Source: Roseinatronobacter domitianus
Lineage (GTDB): Bacteria; Pseudomonadota; Alphaproteobacteria; Rhodobacterales; Rhodobacteraceae
DNA length: 64,000 nt
Reading direction: 5' to 3'
Assembly: GCF_023336755.1 (NCBI RefSeq)
Contig: NZ_JALZWP010000005.1
Coordinates: 124,001-188,000, forward strand
In this document: piece after piece, positions 18,144 to 27,532 of the stretch
Numbering within the stretch: the first letter of the stretch is position 1
How the letters are laid out: each line of letters begins with the position of its first letter
The notes under the pieces: generated by a model
Database searches by the model: none
Told to the model about the DNA's origin: nothing
What the model saw: the letters and a program-made list of their open reading frames with translations, nothing else
Made by a program: the position numbers and the translations under genes

Positions 18144-20852
18144 CTATTCCGCTGCGTCTTTCCGGGGTGCGGGCAGGCTCAGCACCCGCGGGAAGCTGAC
18201 CCGGAAGGATGCTCCGCCCTGCCCCGGCACATAGATAATGTCGCCGCCAAGATTCTGCATGATCTCCCGGCAGATCGCAAGGCCAAGCCCCGCGCCACCC
18301 GCTTGCAGGGAATCGGTCAGGCGTGAGAATTTCTCGAAAATCAACGATTGGCTTGCTGTGGGAATACCAGAGCCGTTGTCGGTAAAGTCGATCTCTATCA
18401 GGTCCTGCGCGCGGCGGACCTGAATGTGCATTTCGGGTGTCTCGCTGGTGCAGTATTTGCGCGCATTCGACAGGATATTGATGAAGACCTGCGTCAGGCG
18501 GCCACCATCGGTTGTAATCATAACCTCTTCGTCATCGCGCGATCGCAAAATACGGAAGTGCCGCTGCGCCTGAACCGATTTTGACGATGTGATCGCCTGG
18601 TCGATCAGCTTGCGCAGATTGGCGGGCGCGACATCCAGTTGAACCTGACCATGTTCCAGCACGCTCAGGTCCAACAGGTCATCAAGCAGCCGGGTCAGAC
18701 GGATGGATTCGTCATGGATGACTTCGGCGAAATGCGCTTGCTCCTCGGCCGACAAGCCATCGGCCTCCATCAAGATCTCTGAAAAGGCGCGGATCGAGGT
18801 CATCGGCGTGCGCAATTCATGGCTGATCTGGGATAAGAAGGCGTCTTTCTGAACCGACAGCTTGCGCAGCTTGTCATTGGCTTCGCGCAGTTTGCGCGCG
18901 GTGCGTGATAGCTCCTCGGACTGCGCTTCCAGCTGGCTGGAATATTCCATGATCTGCGCGGTTTCCGACGCCACGGCCATGAGGTCTTCGACCGAAACGA
19001 CCGCAGTGCCCGCCGATTGCGCGATCATGGCATGGGCTGTTGCCGCGCCCACGGACCCGGCGAGTTTCAGTTCCAGCGCTTCCAGAAACTCCGGGGTAAT
19101 GTCGGGCAAGAAACCCGCCTTGCCCTGTGCCGCCGCTTGCGCCTGAAAAAAGCCCTGCGCCGATTTCACACCGATGATGCGCTGCGCCATGGACAACAGG
19201 TCTTCGGCCTGCGCCATTGGGCGCGACCAGCTTCGCGCAAGGCCCGGACGGTCATAGATATTGACGAAAAGCGCGCCCTGGACGCGTTCGATCGGGCTGG
19301 GAAAGCTCAGAAATGACCCCAGACAAAAGGCCAGCGCATTGACCAGAAGCGACCAGAACAGCGCGTGCAGCAGCGGGTCGAGCGTGGTCAGACCAAACAG
19401 GCTGTAGGGCCGCAACCAAGGCAGGCCAAGCAGCCCGTCCGCCATGACATGCGCGGGCAGGATTATGCCGGCACCAAAACTTGGAAGCAGCAATGTATAA
19501 GCCCAAATTGCAGCGCCCGCGACCAAGCCCAGCGCGGCTCCGGTCCGGCTGGCCCCGCGCCAGAACAGCGCGCCCAGAAGCGCTGGCAGGATTTGGGCCA
19601 CCCCCACGAAGGCGATCAGGCCGATGGCCGCCAATGCTTCGGACCCGCCCGACAGCGTGTAATACAGATACCCCAGCCCAAGCACGATGCTGATCGACAA
19701 TCGCCGCACATTCAGCACCAGCAGCCGCATGTCGCCGGTGTCTTGCCCTTGCGCGGTGCGCAGACGCAGCCAAAGCGGCACAACGATGTGGTTCGACACC
19801 ATCGTGGCCAGCGCCAGCGACGCCACGATCACCATAGACGTCGCCGCCGAAAAGCCGCCCAGAAAGGCCAGCAGCGCCAGATCGTCCCGCCCCAGCGCCA
19901 GTGGCAAGGTCATCACGAACATGTCAGGATTGGCGCCCGCTGGCATTAATTCCATGCCAATGGCCGCAATCGGTAGCACGAACAGGCTGATCGCAAACAT
20001 ATAGGTCGGAAAGGCCCAGCTTGCGGTGGCCAGATGCTTGTCATTGACATTCTCGACCACCAGCACCTGGAACATGCGCGGCAAGGTGATGATTGCAATG
20101 GCGGACAGCAAAATCAGCCCGGTCCAGCGCCCCGGCTGGATCTGCCATTCAGGCAGCGCTTGCGCGTCGATCCGGGCCAGCATATCGGCGGGGCCATCGG
20201 CCACGCCCCAGACCACGAAAACACCCACCGCCAGAAGCGCCACCAGCTTGACCACGGCTTCCAGCGCGATGGCGGTGACAACACCGTGGTGTTGTTCATT
20301 GGCATCCAGGTTGCGCGTGCCAAAAACAATGGTAAAAAACGCAAGCCCCATCGCCACCCAAAGCGCGATCAGGGTGCGGTCGCCCGCCACTGGCGCGCTG
20401 TCTATGTCGGTGACGAACACCGTGAAGGATTGCGCAATGGATTGCAGTTGCAGCGCGATATAGGGCGTGCCTGCCGAGATGCACAACAAGGTCACGATCA
20501 CACCCAGCAGGTTGGATTTGCCATAGCGCGATGAGATGAAATCGGCGATGGATGTGACCCGGTTTTCCCGCCCGATACGCACCAGTTTGCGCAGGACAAC
20601 CCACCAGCCCACAAAGACAAGCGTCGGGCCAAGGTAGATCGTCATGAACTCCAACCCCGAACGCGCAGCATAGCCGACCGCGCCATAAAACGTCCAGGCC
20701 GTGCAATAGACCGACAGCGACAGCGTGTAGACAAGCGGCGACCGCAACCAGCCCGCGCGTCCGTCCTCTGCACTTCGCTCGGCCAATGAGGCGACAGCGA
20801 ACAGCAGCGCCACATAGGCCAGACAGGTCAGAACAAGCAGGTTAAAGGACAT
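18144..20852 (-). CDS. sodium/solute symporter-STAC-histidine kinase fusion
   Basis: 902 residues. An SLC5-type sodium/solute symporter with about 13 membrane helices fills residues 1-510. A STAC-like linker follows (about 540-620, including LLSMAQRIIGVKSAQGFF and KLAGSVGAATAHAMI), then a coiled-coil, a HisKA domain with the phospho-accepting SHELRTPMTS (near residue 678) and a HATPase domain (DNGSGIP, GAGLGLAIC). The layout matches CrbS-type kinases, which control acetate use, but there is no PAS domain and no attached receiver. It ends an operon with a receiver and a small membrane protein. The transported or sensed molecule is probably a small carboxylate (inference). Confidence 0.9.
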   Translation of the reverse strand: MSFNLLVLTCLAYVALLFAVASLAERSAEDGRAGWLRSPLVYTLSLSVYCTAWTFYGAVGYAARSGLEFMTIYLGPTLVFVGWWVVLRKLVRIGRENRVTSIADFISSRYGKSNLLGVIVTLLCISAGTPYIALQLQSIAQSFTVFVTDIDSAPVAGDRTLIALWVAMGLAFFTIVFGTRNLDANEQHHGVVTAIALEAVVKLVALLAVGVFVVWGVADGPADMLARIDAQALPEWQIQPGRWTGLILLSAIAIITLPRMFQVLVVENVNDKHLATASWAFPTYMFAISLFVLPIAAIGMELMPAGANPDMFVMTLPLALGRDDLALLAFLGGFSAATSMVIVASLALATMVSNHIVVPLWLRLRTAQGQDTGDMRLLVLNVRRLSISIVLGLGYLYYTLSGGSEALAAIGLIAFVGVAQILPALLGALFWRGASRTGAALGLVAGAAIWAYTLLLPSFGAGIILPAHVMADGLLGLPWLRPYSLFGLTTLDPLLHALFWSLLVNALAFCLGSFLSFPSPIERVQGALFVNIYDRPGLARSWSRPMAQAEDLLSMAQRIIGVKSAQGFFQAQAAAQGKAGFLPDITPEFLEALELKLAGSVGAATAHAMIAQSAGTAVVSVEDLMAVASETAQIMEYSSQLEAQSEELSRTARKLREANDKLRKLSVQKDAFLSQISHELRTPMTSIRAFSEILMEADGLSAEEQAHFAEVIHDESIRLTRLLDDLLDLSVLEHGQVQLDVAPANLRKLIDQAITSSKSVQAQRHFRILRSRDDEEVMITTDGGRLTQVFINILSNARKYCTSETPEMHIQVRRAQDLIEIDFTDNGSGIPTASQSLIFEKFSRLTDSLQAGGAGLGLAICREIMQNLGGDIIYVPGQGGASFRVSFPRVLSLPAPRKDAAE

Positions 20853-20857
20853 GGGCG

Positions 20858-21151
20858 CTAATCCTTGCGGCCTGCATCCAGGGTTTTTGGCGGGGTCTTT
20901 TCGGGCTCATCGAACACCTTGCGCAACCCGCGCGACATCAGCCATGTGCCAAAAATCAGCGCCAGCCAGATCGCGAACAGGTAAACCCCTTCACTGGCCG
21001 TAGAGGCCGCGCCGGTTTCGGGGTCTTCGCGCATCAACGGCAACAGCAATAGCACGAAGCCAAAGATCGGAAGGAAGCGCGCGGCATCCATCAGGCGGCG
21101 CAGGCGGTAGCTGTCACGCGCAAGGAAGGGCGGTGTGCGCGGCGACTTCAC
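20858..21151 (-). CDS. small two-helix membrane protein of the kinase operon
   Basis: 97 residues from a GTG at 21151 that overlaps the receiver gene stop (GTGA), with the kinase gene 5 bases after its own stop. Two hydrophobic helices (FLPIFGFVLLLLPLM, about residues 26-41, and VYLFAIWLALIFGTWLM, about 56-72) are followed by a charged tail. Small two-helix proteins accompany some sodium/solute symporters as accessory subunits, so a partner role for the symporter-kinase is plausible. I recognise no named family. Confidence 0.75.
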   Translation of the reverse strand: MKSPRTPPFLARDSYRLRRLMDAARFLPIFGFVLLLLPLMREDPETGAASTASEGVYLFAIWLALIFGTWLMSRGLRKVFDEPEKTPPKTLDAGRKD

Positions 21152-21519
21152 GGACCGACCATATCTTGCAGGGCCGACACCACTTCAGCGTTTGCGAAAG
21201 GCTTGGTCATGAACCGCGTCACACCCAGCCGTGCGGCCAGATCGCGGTCGGCGCTCTGGCCCTTGGCTGTCAACATCAACACCGGCAGGTCACGGGTTGG
21301 CGCATCGGCGCGCAGATTGCGCAACACCTCGAACCCATCCATGTCCGGCAGCATCAGATCAAGGATCAGAGCATCCGGCGGATCGGCCCGCAAACGAGAC
21401 AACGCGGCAAGACCATCGGCCTCAACCTCGACCTGCCAGCCATTGCGGGTCAAGATGAAGCGGATCGCTTCCGAGATGTTCGGCTCGTCCTCTATCACCA
21501 GAATGCGCTTTTGCACCAC
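21148..21519 (-). CDS. single-domain response regulator
   Basis: 123 residues of receiver domain only. Acidic pocket EDEP (residues 11-14), phospho-accepting Asp in LILDLMLPDMDG, Thr in MLTAKGQ and Lys in FMTKPF are all present. There is no output domain, so it must act by binding a partner or passing the phosphate on. The start is a GTG (21519 or 21516). It is the first gene of the operon with the small membrane protein and the symporter-kinase. The nearest upstream gene is the ScfR-like regulator with a kinase-like helix pair, a candidate partner. Confidence 0.93.
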   Translation of the reverse strand: MVQKRILVIEDEPNISEAIRFILTRNGWQVEVEADGLAALSRLRADPPDALILDLMLPDMDGFEVLRNLRADAPTRDLPVLMLTAKGQSADRDLAARLGVTRFMTKPFANAEVVSALQDMVGP

Positions 21520-21675
21520 AGGCCACCCCTCCCGGTCAAAGGCCAGTTCTTGGCAGCTGCCGCGTGCGCATTGCGCACGCGGCCATCAAATGCGCGGACG
21601 TCATCGCTCCTCCCGACGCCGCGCAGATACTTTATTCAGCATTATGACAATTCTGTCAAAGCCGCATATCATCCC

Positions 21676-22995
21676 TTATCCGCCCGTCGCCAGAATAGAC
21701 GGTTCGCGCCGCGCGTCACACTCCAGCTGCGGGCAGGTTCTGCAACTGGCCCCGACAGCAAGCACGGCACTGTCGCCGCTGTGTTCGGCCTGCGGCACAA
21801 GCAGCATTGTCGCGCGCAGCACCGGGGGCAGGTCCATCCGGGCGGGGCCGCTGACACGCGCCACCGCGAAAGCGGTGAAGCGCCTTCCCATGCGCCCGGC
21901 GGTCACAAGACTGGCGCGCAACGGAACATGCGGCTGGCGCAGCGCCTGATACAACGGCCAAAGCGGGCACCCGCCGCCAAAGCGCGGATAGGCAAACCCT
22001 TCGACCGGGCGCCGAAACAACAAGGTCCCCGACATGTCACAAATCGCCAGCCCAAGGGGCGGCACGCCATGCGCTTCGGCCAGATCGGGCGGCAAATGGG
22101 CCAGCCGACGCAGCACTGCATCCAGGTCGCAGCCGAACTCTGCGGCCAGCAAATCCGGGGTCACGCCATGCAACCCAAGCGCCGCATCAAGGGCAGCGTG
22201 CGGTATGGCGCGGGCATCGGCCTGCATCTGCGCCAGCCACGCAAGCGCAAGCTGTCGTGACGCGCTTGACGCAAGGTCCACCTGCCCAGCCAGATAGGCT
22301 TCCGCGGCGTCCATGCTGGCGGTTTCGATGAAAGGCAAGTGATACATCTCGCGGGCCAGCCACGCCTCGACCTCTTCCTGCGGTGACGCGATCCCCGTCT
22401 CTCCGGTCTTGGCATTGTCAATGTAGTTGACCAACGCCACCGCCCCTTCGGCCAACCGGCCGGAATCAGTCAGGATATTGCGATGAAACCGGTCCTGCCA
22501 TTCCGGGGCCAGCGCTTCGTCATCATTTAGAATTGCGGCAGTTGATTGCACGGATGTCACGGCAGAAATGATCTCATGCAAGGCGTCAGCCAGATAGGGG
22601 TCATGGGTCATGCGGTCGCTAAGCTGCTCGACCACGCGCTCCAGCCCCTCGACGCGCGCGTGCGTGTCTGCCAGCACCTTGGCCCAACCGGGAAAACGCC
22701 CGATCAGGTCGTCGATCCGCTCCAGATCGCCCAACTCGGTGTCAGAGCGCAGTGCCGCGGCGCGCGCGCCTTCGACCAGCCGGGCGTCGCTATCCTCGAC
22801 CAGCGCATCGGAAGACACGCCAAGTGCCTGCGCCAGCGCGCCCAGAAGCGGGGCGCTGACCTTGCGCCGGTTATGCTCGATCAGGTTCAGATAAGAGGGC
22901 GAGACACCAACCTCGCGCGCAAGGTCAGTCTGGCGTATGCCGCGCAAAGTGCGACGGGCGCGAATACGGGTGCCTGTCAGGGCGCTGCGCGACAT
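21676..22995 (-). CDS. ScfR-like XRE regulator with a histidine-kinase-like helix pair
   Basis: 439 residues. The N-terminal XRE helix-turn-helix (residues 10-65, RQTDLAREVGVSPSYLNLIE) is followed by a helical region and a C-terminal short-chain fatty-acyl regulator domain ending in the Cys motif CRTCPQLEC. Relatives (RamB, PccR, MccR type) sense acyl-CoAs and control acetate or propionate genes. Residues 137-197 resemble a HisKA dimerisation domain: LHEIISAVTSV matches the H-box pattern (His140), and a second helix runs to LVNYID. No ATPase domain or IrrE-type HExxH is present. It is divergent from accB by 177 bases. Confidence 0.85.
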   Translation of the reverse strand: MSRSALTGTRIRARRTLRGIRQTDLAREVGVSPSYLNLIEHNRRKVSAPLLGALAQALGVSSDALVEDSDARLVEGARAAALRSDTELGDLERIDDLIGRFPGWAKVLADTHARVEGLERVVEQLSDRMTHDPYLADALHEIISAVTSVQSTAAILNDDEALAPEWQDRFHRNILTDSGRLAEGAVALVNYIDNAKTGETGIASPQEEVEAWLAREMYHLPFIETASMDAAEAYLAGQVDLASSASRQLALAWLAQMQADARAIPHAALDAALGLHGVTPDLLAAEFGCDLDAVLRRLAHLPPDLAEAHGVPPLGLAICDMSGTLLFRRPVEGFAYPRFGGGCPLWPLYQALRQPHVPLRASLVTAGRMGRRFTAFAVARVSGPARMDLPPVLRATMLLVPQAEHSGDSAVLAVGASCRTCPQLECDARREPSILATGG

Positions 22996-23172
22996 TTACG
23001 ATCCTCCGAAGGCTCAATTTACAGAATTTGACCAGCCTGTGAAGATCAGACAGACGGGTGGCATGCATTTGGGCCAAAAACGCCGCTTCACACCACCTGC
23101 CATAGCCAGTATAAGCCGCGGCTAAACACCGGGTGCAAATTGCCCAGCCCTTCGCCAGTTATAGAGGTATTC

Positions 23173-23652
23173 ATGTCCCGCAACGATGCCGACGTCGCCT
23201 TCATCAAAGCCCTCGCAGAATTGCTGAACGAGAACGACCTGACAGAGGTGAACGTCAAGCGCGAATATGGCGAGAATGACAGCCTGAATGTGCGCGTGTC
23301 GAAAATGGTGCCGCAAGCCGCACCCCTGCAGGCCGCGCCGGCCGCTTTTGCCCCAGCGCCTGCCGGTGCTCCACAGCCAGTGGACACGCCAGTCACCAGC
23401 GGCAACCCGGCAGACCATCCGGGGGCTGTCACCTCTCCCATGGTGGGCACGATTTATCTGGCACCGGAACCCGGCGCGTCAAATTTCGTCAGTGTCGGCT
23501 CGCAGGTGGCAGAGGGCGACACGCTCCTTATCATCGAAGCCATGAAAACCATGAACCACATTCCGGCCCCGCACGCGGGCGTGGTCAAGCGCATTCTGGT
23601 GGGCGATGCCTCGCCCGTGGAATTCGGCGCGCCGCTGATGATTATCGAATAA
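23173..23652 (+). CDS. accB: acetyl-CoA carboxylase biotin carboxyl carrier protein
   Basis: 159 residues. An N-terminal helical region (residues 1-45) is linked by a Pro/Ala-rich hinge (46-75) to the biotinyl domain, with the biotinylated lysine in EAMKTM (Lys125). It carries CO2 from AccC to the carboxyltransferase in fatty acid synthesis. The ATG at 23173 has GAGG six bases upstream; the frame open to 23140 lacks one. accC follows after 13 bases. The aroQ gene often found upstream in relatives is absent here. Confidence 0.95.
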   Translation: MSRNDADVAFIKALAELLNENDLTEVNVKREYGENDSLNVRVSKMVPQAAPLQAAPAAFAPAPAGAPQPVDTPVTSGNPADHPGAVTSPMVGTIYLAPEPGASNFVSVGSQVAEGDTLLIIEAMKTMNHIPAPHAGVVKRILVGDASPVEFGAPLMIIE

Positions 23653-23665
23653 GGGCGGACCCGGC

Positions 23666-25015
23666 ATGTTCAAGAAGATCCTGATCGCCAATCGCGGAGA
23701 GATCGCGCTGCGCGTGATCCGCGCCTGCCGCGAGATGGGGATCGCCTCTGTCGCGGTGCATTCCACAGCTGACGCGAATTCCATGCATGTCCGCATGGCA
23801 GACGAGGCGATCTGCATCGGCCCGCCGTCATCGACACATAGCTACCTGTCCGTGCCGTCTATCATTTCGGCCTGCGAGATTTCGGGCGCGGATGCCATTC
23901 ATCCGGGCTATGGTTTTCTGTCCGAGAATGCCGAATTCGTGCAAGTGGTCGAAGATCACGGCATCGCCTTTATCGGGCCGTCGGCCGAACATATCCGGAT
24001 GATGGGCGACAAGATTACTGCCAAGGACACGATGAAAGCTCTGGGCGTGCCGTGTGTGCCCGGTTCCGAAGGCGGGGTCGCGCATCTGCAAACCGCGCAA
24101 ACGGTGGCAGACGACATCGGATATCCGGTCATCATCAAGGCCACGGCCGGCGGTGGCGGACGCGGCATGAAACTGGCGCGCAACGCCGCAGAGCTGGAAA
24201 CCGCCTTTCGCACCGCGCGCGCCGAAGCCAAGGCTGCCTTTGGCAATGACGAGGTCTATATCGAGAAATACCTCGGCACGCCGCGCCACATAGAGGTGCA
24301 GGTCTTTGGCGATGGGCGTGGCAATGCCGTGCATCTGGGCGAGCGCGACTGCTCGCTGCAACGCCGCCACCAGAAGGTTCTGGAAGAAGCCCCCGGCCCC
24401 GAGATTGACGCCGAAACCCGCGCGCGCATTGGCGAAACCTGTGCAAAGGCGGTCGCAGACATTGGTTATCGCGGTGCCGGCACGATCGAATTCCTGTTCG
24501 AGAACGGCGAGTTTTTCTTCATTGAGATGAACACACGCCTACAGGTCGAACACCCCGTGACCGAAGCCATCTTCGGTGTTGACCTTGTGCGCGAACAGAT
24601 CCGCGTGGCCGCCGGTTTGCCGCTGTCGATTGCGCAAGACGACTTGAAGGTGAACGGCCACGCTATTGAAGTGCGCATCAACGCCGAAAAGCTGCCGAAT
24701 TTCACCCCCTGCCCCGGTCGTGTGAACACTTATCACGCCCCCGGCGGCTTGGGTGTGCGGATGGATAGCGCGCTGTATTCGGGCTATACGATTCCGCCCT
24801 ATTACGACAGCCTGATCGCCAAGCTGATCGTGCATGGCCGCGACCGGCCCGAAGCGCTCGCTCGTTTGCACCGCGCCTTGGGCGAATTGATCATCGACGG
24901 GGTCGATACCTCTGTGCCGCTATTCCACGCGCTTCTGAACGAGCCTGCGGTCCTGACCGGCGATTACAACATTCACTGGCTTGAAAAGTTCTTGGAAACG
25001 CCTGCGCCCGAATAA
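23666..25015 (+). CDS. accC: acetyl-CoA carboxylase biotin carboxylase subunit
   Basis: 449 residues. AccC carboxylates biotin on AccB with ATP and bicarbonate. ATP-grasp fold: [20 protein letters not shown] at the N-terminus, the glycine-rich loop [10 protein letters not shown], and [17 protein letters not shown] and [14 protein letters not shown] active-site blocks. The length fits AccC rather than the longer propionyl-CoA carboxylase alpha chain, and the partner AccB is separate. Its stop is 4 bases from the convergent dacB stop. Confidence 0.97.
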   Translation: MFKKILIANRGEIALRVIRACREMGIASVAVHSTADANSMHVRMADEAICIGPPSSTHSYLSVPSIISACEISGADAIHPGYGFLSENAEFVQVVEDHGIAFIGPSAEHIRMMGDKITAKDTMKALGVPCVPGSEGGVAHLQTAQTVADDIGYPVIIKATAGGGGRGMKLARNAAELETAFRTARAEAKAAFGNDEVYIEKYLGTPRHIEVQVFGDGRGNAVHLGERDCSLQRRHQKVLEEAPGPEIDAETRARIGETCAKAVADIGYRGAGTIEFLFENGEFFFIEMNTRLQVEHPVTEAIFGVDLVREQIRVAAGLPLSIAQDDLKVNGHAIEVRINAEKLPNFTPCPGRVNTYHAPGGLGVRMDSALYSGYTIPPYYDSLIAKLIVHGRDRPEALARLHRALGELIIDGVDTSVPLFHALLNEPAVLTGDYNIHWLEKFLETPAPE

Positions 25016-25019
25016 GGCG

Positions 25020-26489
25020 TCACGCATAGGTCCGCGCCCACCGATGCAGCAAGTCCTGCTGCATGGTGCGGGCGGCGCGTGCCCATTCTGCGGTGCCCTC
25101 TGGGCGGTCCAGGTCTTCTCCGACCACCTGCGCGCGGCGCGACAGGTCTGACGAGCAGATCGCAAATGCCAGATCACGGCCCGAATGGCTGCGCATATAC
25201 CCCCCCAGCGCAGAGACGAAATACAGCGTTCCAGTCTTGGCCAACACCTCGAAGGGTTGCGCGGGCAGTTGGCGCCCATTGCCGTCACGGAACGGGTGCT
25301 CGCGTAGCAACGGCCTGATTTGCCCATCGCGCGCAGCCCGGTGAAACATGTTGGCCAGATCGCTCATCGACACGCGCGAGGCGGCCCCCAGCCCGGAATG
25401 ATCGACCATGCTCAGGCTGGTCATGCCGTAGCGTCGGCGCGCCCAGTCACTCATGGCCATGCCCGAAGCCCGCAAACTGCCCGGCATGGTGCCGCTGGCG
25501 ACGGTCGCGCGCAGCCCGACCGCCTCTGCGGTCAGATTGGTCGAAAACCGCAACATAGCGCGCAACAGGTCTTCCAGCGGGTCAGACCGGTGCTCGGCCA
25601 AGACCTGCCCTTGCGGGGCGGCATTCACCCGTTGCGGGGCGGGCAAGGCCAGTCCCTGAGCCGCCGCCAATGCCTGAAATGCCTCTCCCGCATAAAGATC
25701 GGGCTGGCGCACTGGCAACCAGCGCGATCCGCTATTGCCAAGCGCCCCGCGCGCGACCGACCACTCCTCGCGCCCACGCGCCATGCGAAAGGTGTAAACC
25801 GGGCTGGCGCGATTGGCGATCTGCATCCGCGCCAGTCGCACTTCGGGCCGGAACCGGTCCGAGCGGGCATCCATGGTCACGCGATACTCATTCGCTTGCC
25901 GCGCCCATTCGAAATGCACCCGGTTGAAATTCAGGTTCAGGCCGCCAACCGAGGGGTTATACCCGGCCTGTGGCGCTTGGTCGTCAGCGATCTGGTCGAT
26001 TGCGGGAAATGCTCCGCCCCAGACAAGGAAGCGCCCGTCAACGCGGCGCATACCACCTTGCACCAACCGTTCTGCAAGCCCGGCCAATGCGTCAGTATCC
26101 AGCGTCGGATCGCCCCCACCCGCCAGCACCAGATCACCGCGCAGCACGCCATCTTGCACCGGGCCGGTCGCATGAACACGCGTCGAAAACCGGAACCGCG
26201 GCCCCAGATGCTCTAGCGCGTATAGCGCCGTGATCGTCTTGCCAACACTGGCCGGGGGCAGACCCGTATTGGCGCCACGCCCTTCCAAAAGCGTGCCGCG
26301 CGACATGTCCAGCAAAGTATAGGCAATGTCCCCGCCAAGCCCCGCACGGCTTACAATGGCATCCGCCGCTTGGGCGGGCCTGGCAGGTGGGATCAGCGAG
26401 CGTTCCGGTGCATTGGCGCAAGCTGGCAGCGCCAAGGTAACACCCGCGCCAGCCAGAGCGGTCAGAACATCACGCCGTCGCAACCTCAT
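25020..26489 (-). CDS. dacB: D-alanyl-D-alanine carboxypeptidase/endopeptidase (S13, DacB family)
   Basis: A penicillin-binding protein of the S13 family that trims or cuts peptidoglycan cross-links in the periplasm. Motifs: SVGK (catalytic Ser in PPASVGKTITALYAL), STN (RFSTNLTAE) and KTG (LAKTGTLYF). The N-terminus is MRLRRRDVLTALAGAGVT..LPAC, which combines a twin-arginine-like signal with a lipobox, so the protein may be a Tat-exported lipoprotein. The ATG at 26489 is preferred over the GTG at 26507. 489 residues. Confidence 0.92.
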   Translation of the reverse strand: MRLRRRDVLTALAGAGVTLALPACANAPERSLIPPARPAQAADAIVSRAGLGGDIAYTLLDMSRGTLLEGRGANTGLPPASVGKTITALYALEHLGPRFRFSTRVHATGPVQDGVLRGDLVLAGGGDPTLDTDALAGLAERLVQGGMRRVDGRFLVWGGAFPAIDQIADDQAPQAGYNPSVGGLNLNFNRVHFEWARQANEYRVTMDARSDRFRPEVRLARMQIANRASPVYTFRMARGREEWSVARGALGNSGSRWLPVRQPDLYAGEAFQALAAAQGLALPAPQRVNAAPQGQVLAEHRSDPLEDLLRAMLRFSTNLTAEAVGLRATVASGTMPGSLRASGMAMSDWARRRYGMTSLSMVDHSGLGAASRVSMSDLANMFHRAARDGQIRPLLREHPFRDGNGRQLPAQPFEVLAKTGTLYFVSALGGYMRSHSGRDLAFAICSSDLSRRAQVVGEDLDRPEGTAEWARAARTMQQDLLHRWARTYA

Positions 26490-26621
26490 TTGAAAATCGT
26501 CCTGCACTCAAATTCCACTTCACATCGGCAACAAACGGCCACCTTTGTTTTAACCGTGATTCGAGCAATCCGAGAAGGGTCTTGATAGGTGAAGATTGCG
26601 AAACACTTCGTTTCGGCACAC

Positions 26622-27260
26622 TCAGCGCTGCGGCCAGCGGCCTTCGGCACGCAGATCGGACGAGGAAATCGCCCGCATCGGGATCGTCACGAAACACCAT
26701 GCGGGCGGTGCCATCATGGCAAGCCCGGCGGCGTTTGACTGTGGCACGCGATGCCCGCGCAGCGTGCGCGCGGCAACCGACCCAAGCGCGGCCTGTTGCG
26801 CACCGGGCCGGGCAATTACCGCAATGGGCACGCGCGCCGCAATGCTGCGCCAGTTTTCCCAATGATGAAAAGCGGCCAGATTATCGGCCCCCATGATCCA
26901 GACAAAGCGCAGACGCGGCAGATGCGATTGCAGCGCGGCCAGCGTGTCGTAGGTTTTACGGGTTCCCAGTTGCTCCTCCACCCCGGTGATGGTCACACGC
27001 GGGTCGTCAACAAGGCTTTCTGCACGGGCAATCCGGGCCGACAGAGAGGCGGGCGCATTGGCTTTGAGCGGATTTCCCGGCGTCACCAGCCACCAAAGCT
27101 GGTCCAGTCCAAGGGCGCGCAAGGCATGGCGGGTGACATGCACATGCCCGTGGTGCGCCGGGTCGAAAGAGCCGCCGAACACTCCAACACTCGCCCCGTC
27201 CGGCGCGTGCGGCAACAGATAACGCGGCAGAACCGGCACAAGCGTAAACCCTTTTGTCAT
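26622..27260 (-). CDS. nadD: nicotinate-nucleotide adenylyltransferase
   Basis: NadD adenylates nicotinate mononucleotide in NAD synthesis. The nucleotidyltransferase signature GVFGGSFDPAHHGHVH lies near residues 26-41, and the ISSDLRAEG segment is the usual ISSTxIR-like block. 212 residues from the ATG at 27260. The usual partner rsfS is not next to it; tRNA-His lies just upstream. Confidence 0.93.
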   Translation of the reverse strand: MTKGFTLVPVLPRYLLPHAPDGASVGVFGGSFDPAHHGHVHVTRHALRALGLDQLWWLVTPGNPLKANAPASLSARIARAESLVDDPRVTITGVEEQLGTRKTYDTLAALQSHLPRLRFVWIMGADNLAAFHHWENWRSIAARVPIAVIARPGAQQAALGSVAARTLRGHRVPQSNAAGLAMMAPPAWCFVTIPMRAISSSDLRAEGRWPQR

Positions 27261-27340
27261 GCAGCTTGTATAGCCACGCACCTACAAGCTGCGCGCCATA
27301 GTGACAACCAACAGAAAGAAAAGATATAACATAAAGGGAA

Positions 27341-27417
27341 TGGTACCGCCTCCCCGGCTTGAACGGGGGACCTCTGGATCCACAATCCAGCGCTCTAACC
27401 AACTGAGCTAAGGCGGC
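27341..27417 (-). tRNA. tRNA-His (GTG)
   Basis: The minus strand folds as a full cloverleaf: acceptor GCCGCCT/AGGCGGT, D-arm GCTC..GAGC, anticodon stem CTGGA/TCCAG with loop TTGTGGA giving anticodon GTG, variable loop AGGTC, T-arm CCCCG-TTCAAGC-CGGGG, and encoded CCA. The discriminator base is A73 and the first pair is G1-U72, instead of the G-1/C73 pair of most bacterial tRNA-His. This is the pattern described for alphaproteobacteria. Confidence 0.96.
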
Positions 27418-27532
27418 CTTGCGTGCGGGGATAGCGCCGCGCGCGGGCGATTGCAAGAGGGGCCGCGCTTGAAAATGCACGGCGTGCAGCGTATCGCAAC
27501 ATCAGAATTTGCGGCTTGGAAAGGGCAGACAC

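Noticed and set aside
23173-25015. propionyl-CoA carboxylase, suggested by the adjacent ScfR/PccR-like regulator
   Set aside because: The biotin carrier and carboxylase are separate proteins of AccB and AccC length. Propionyl-CoA carboxylase alpha chains are fused and longer, and no pccB is near.
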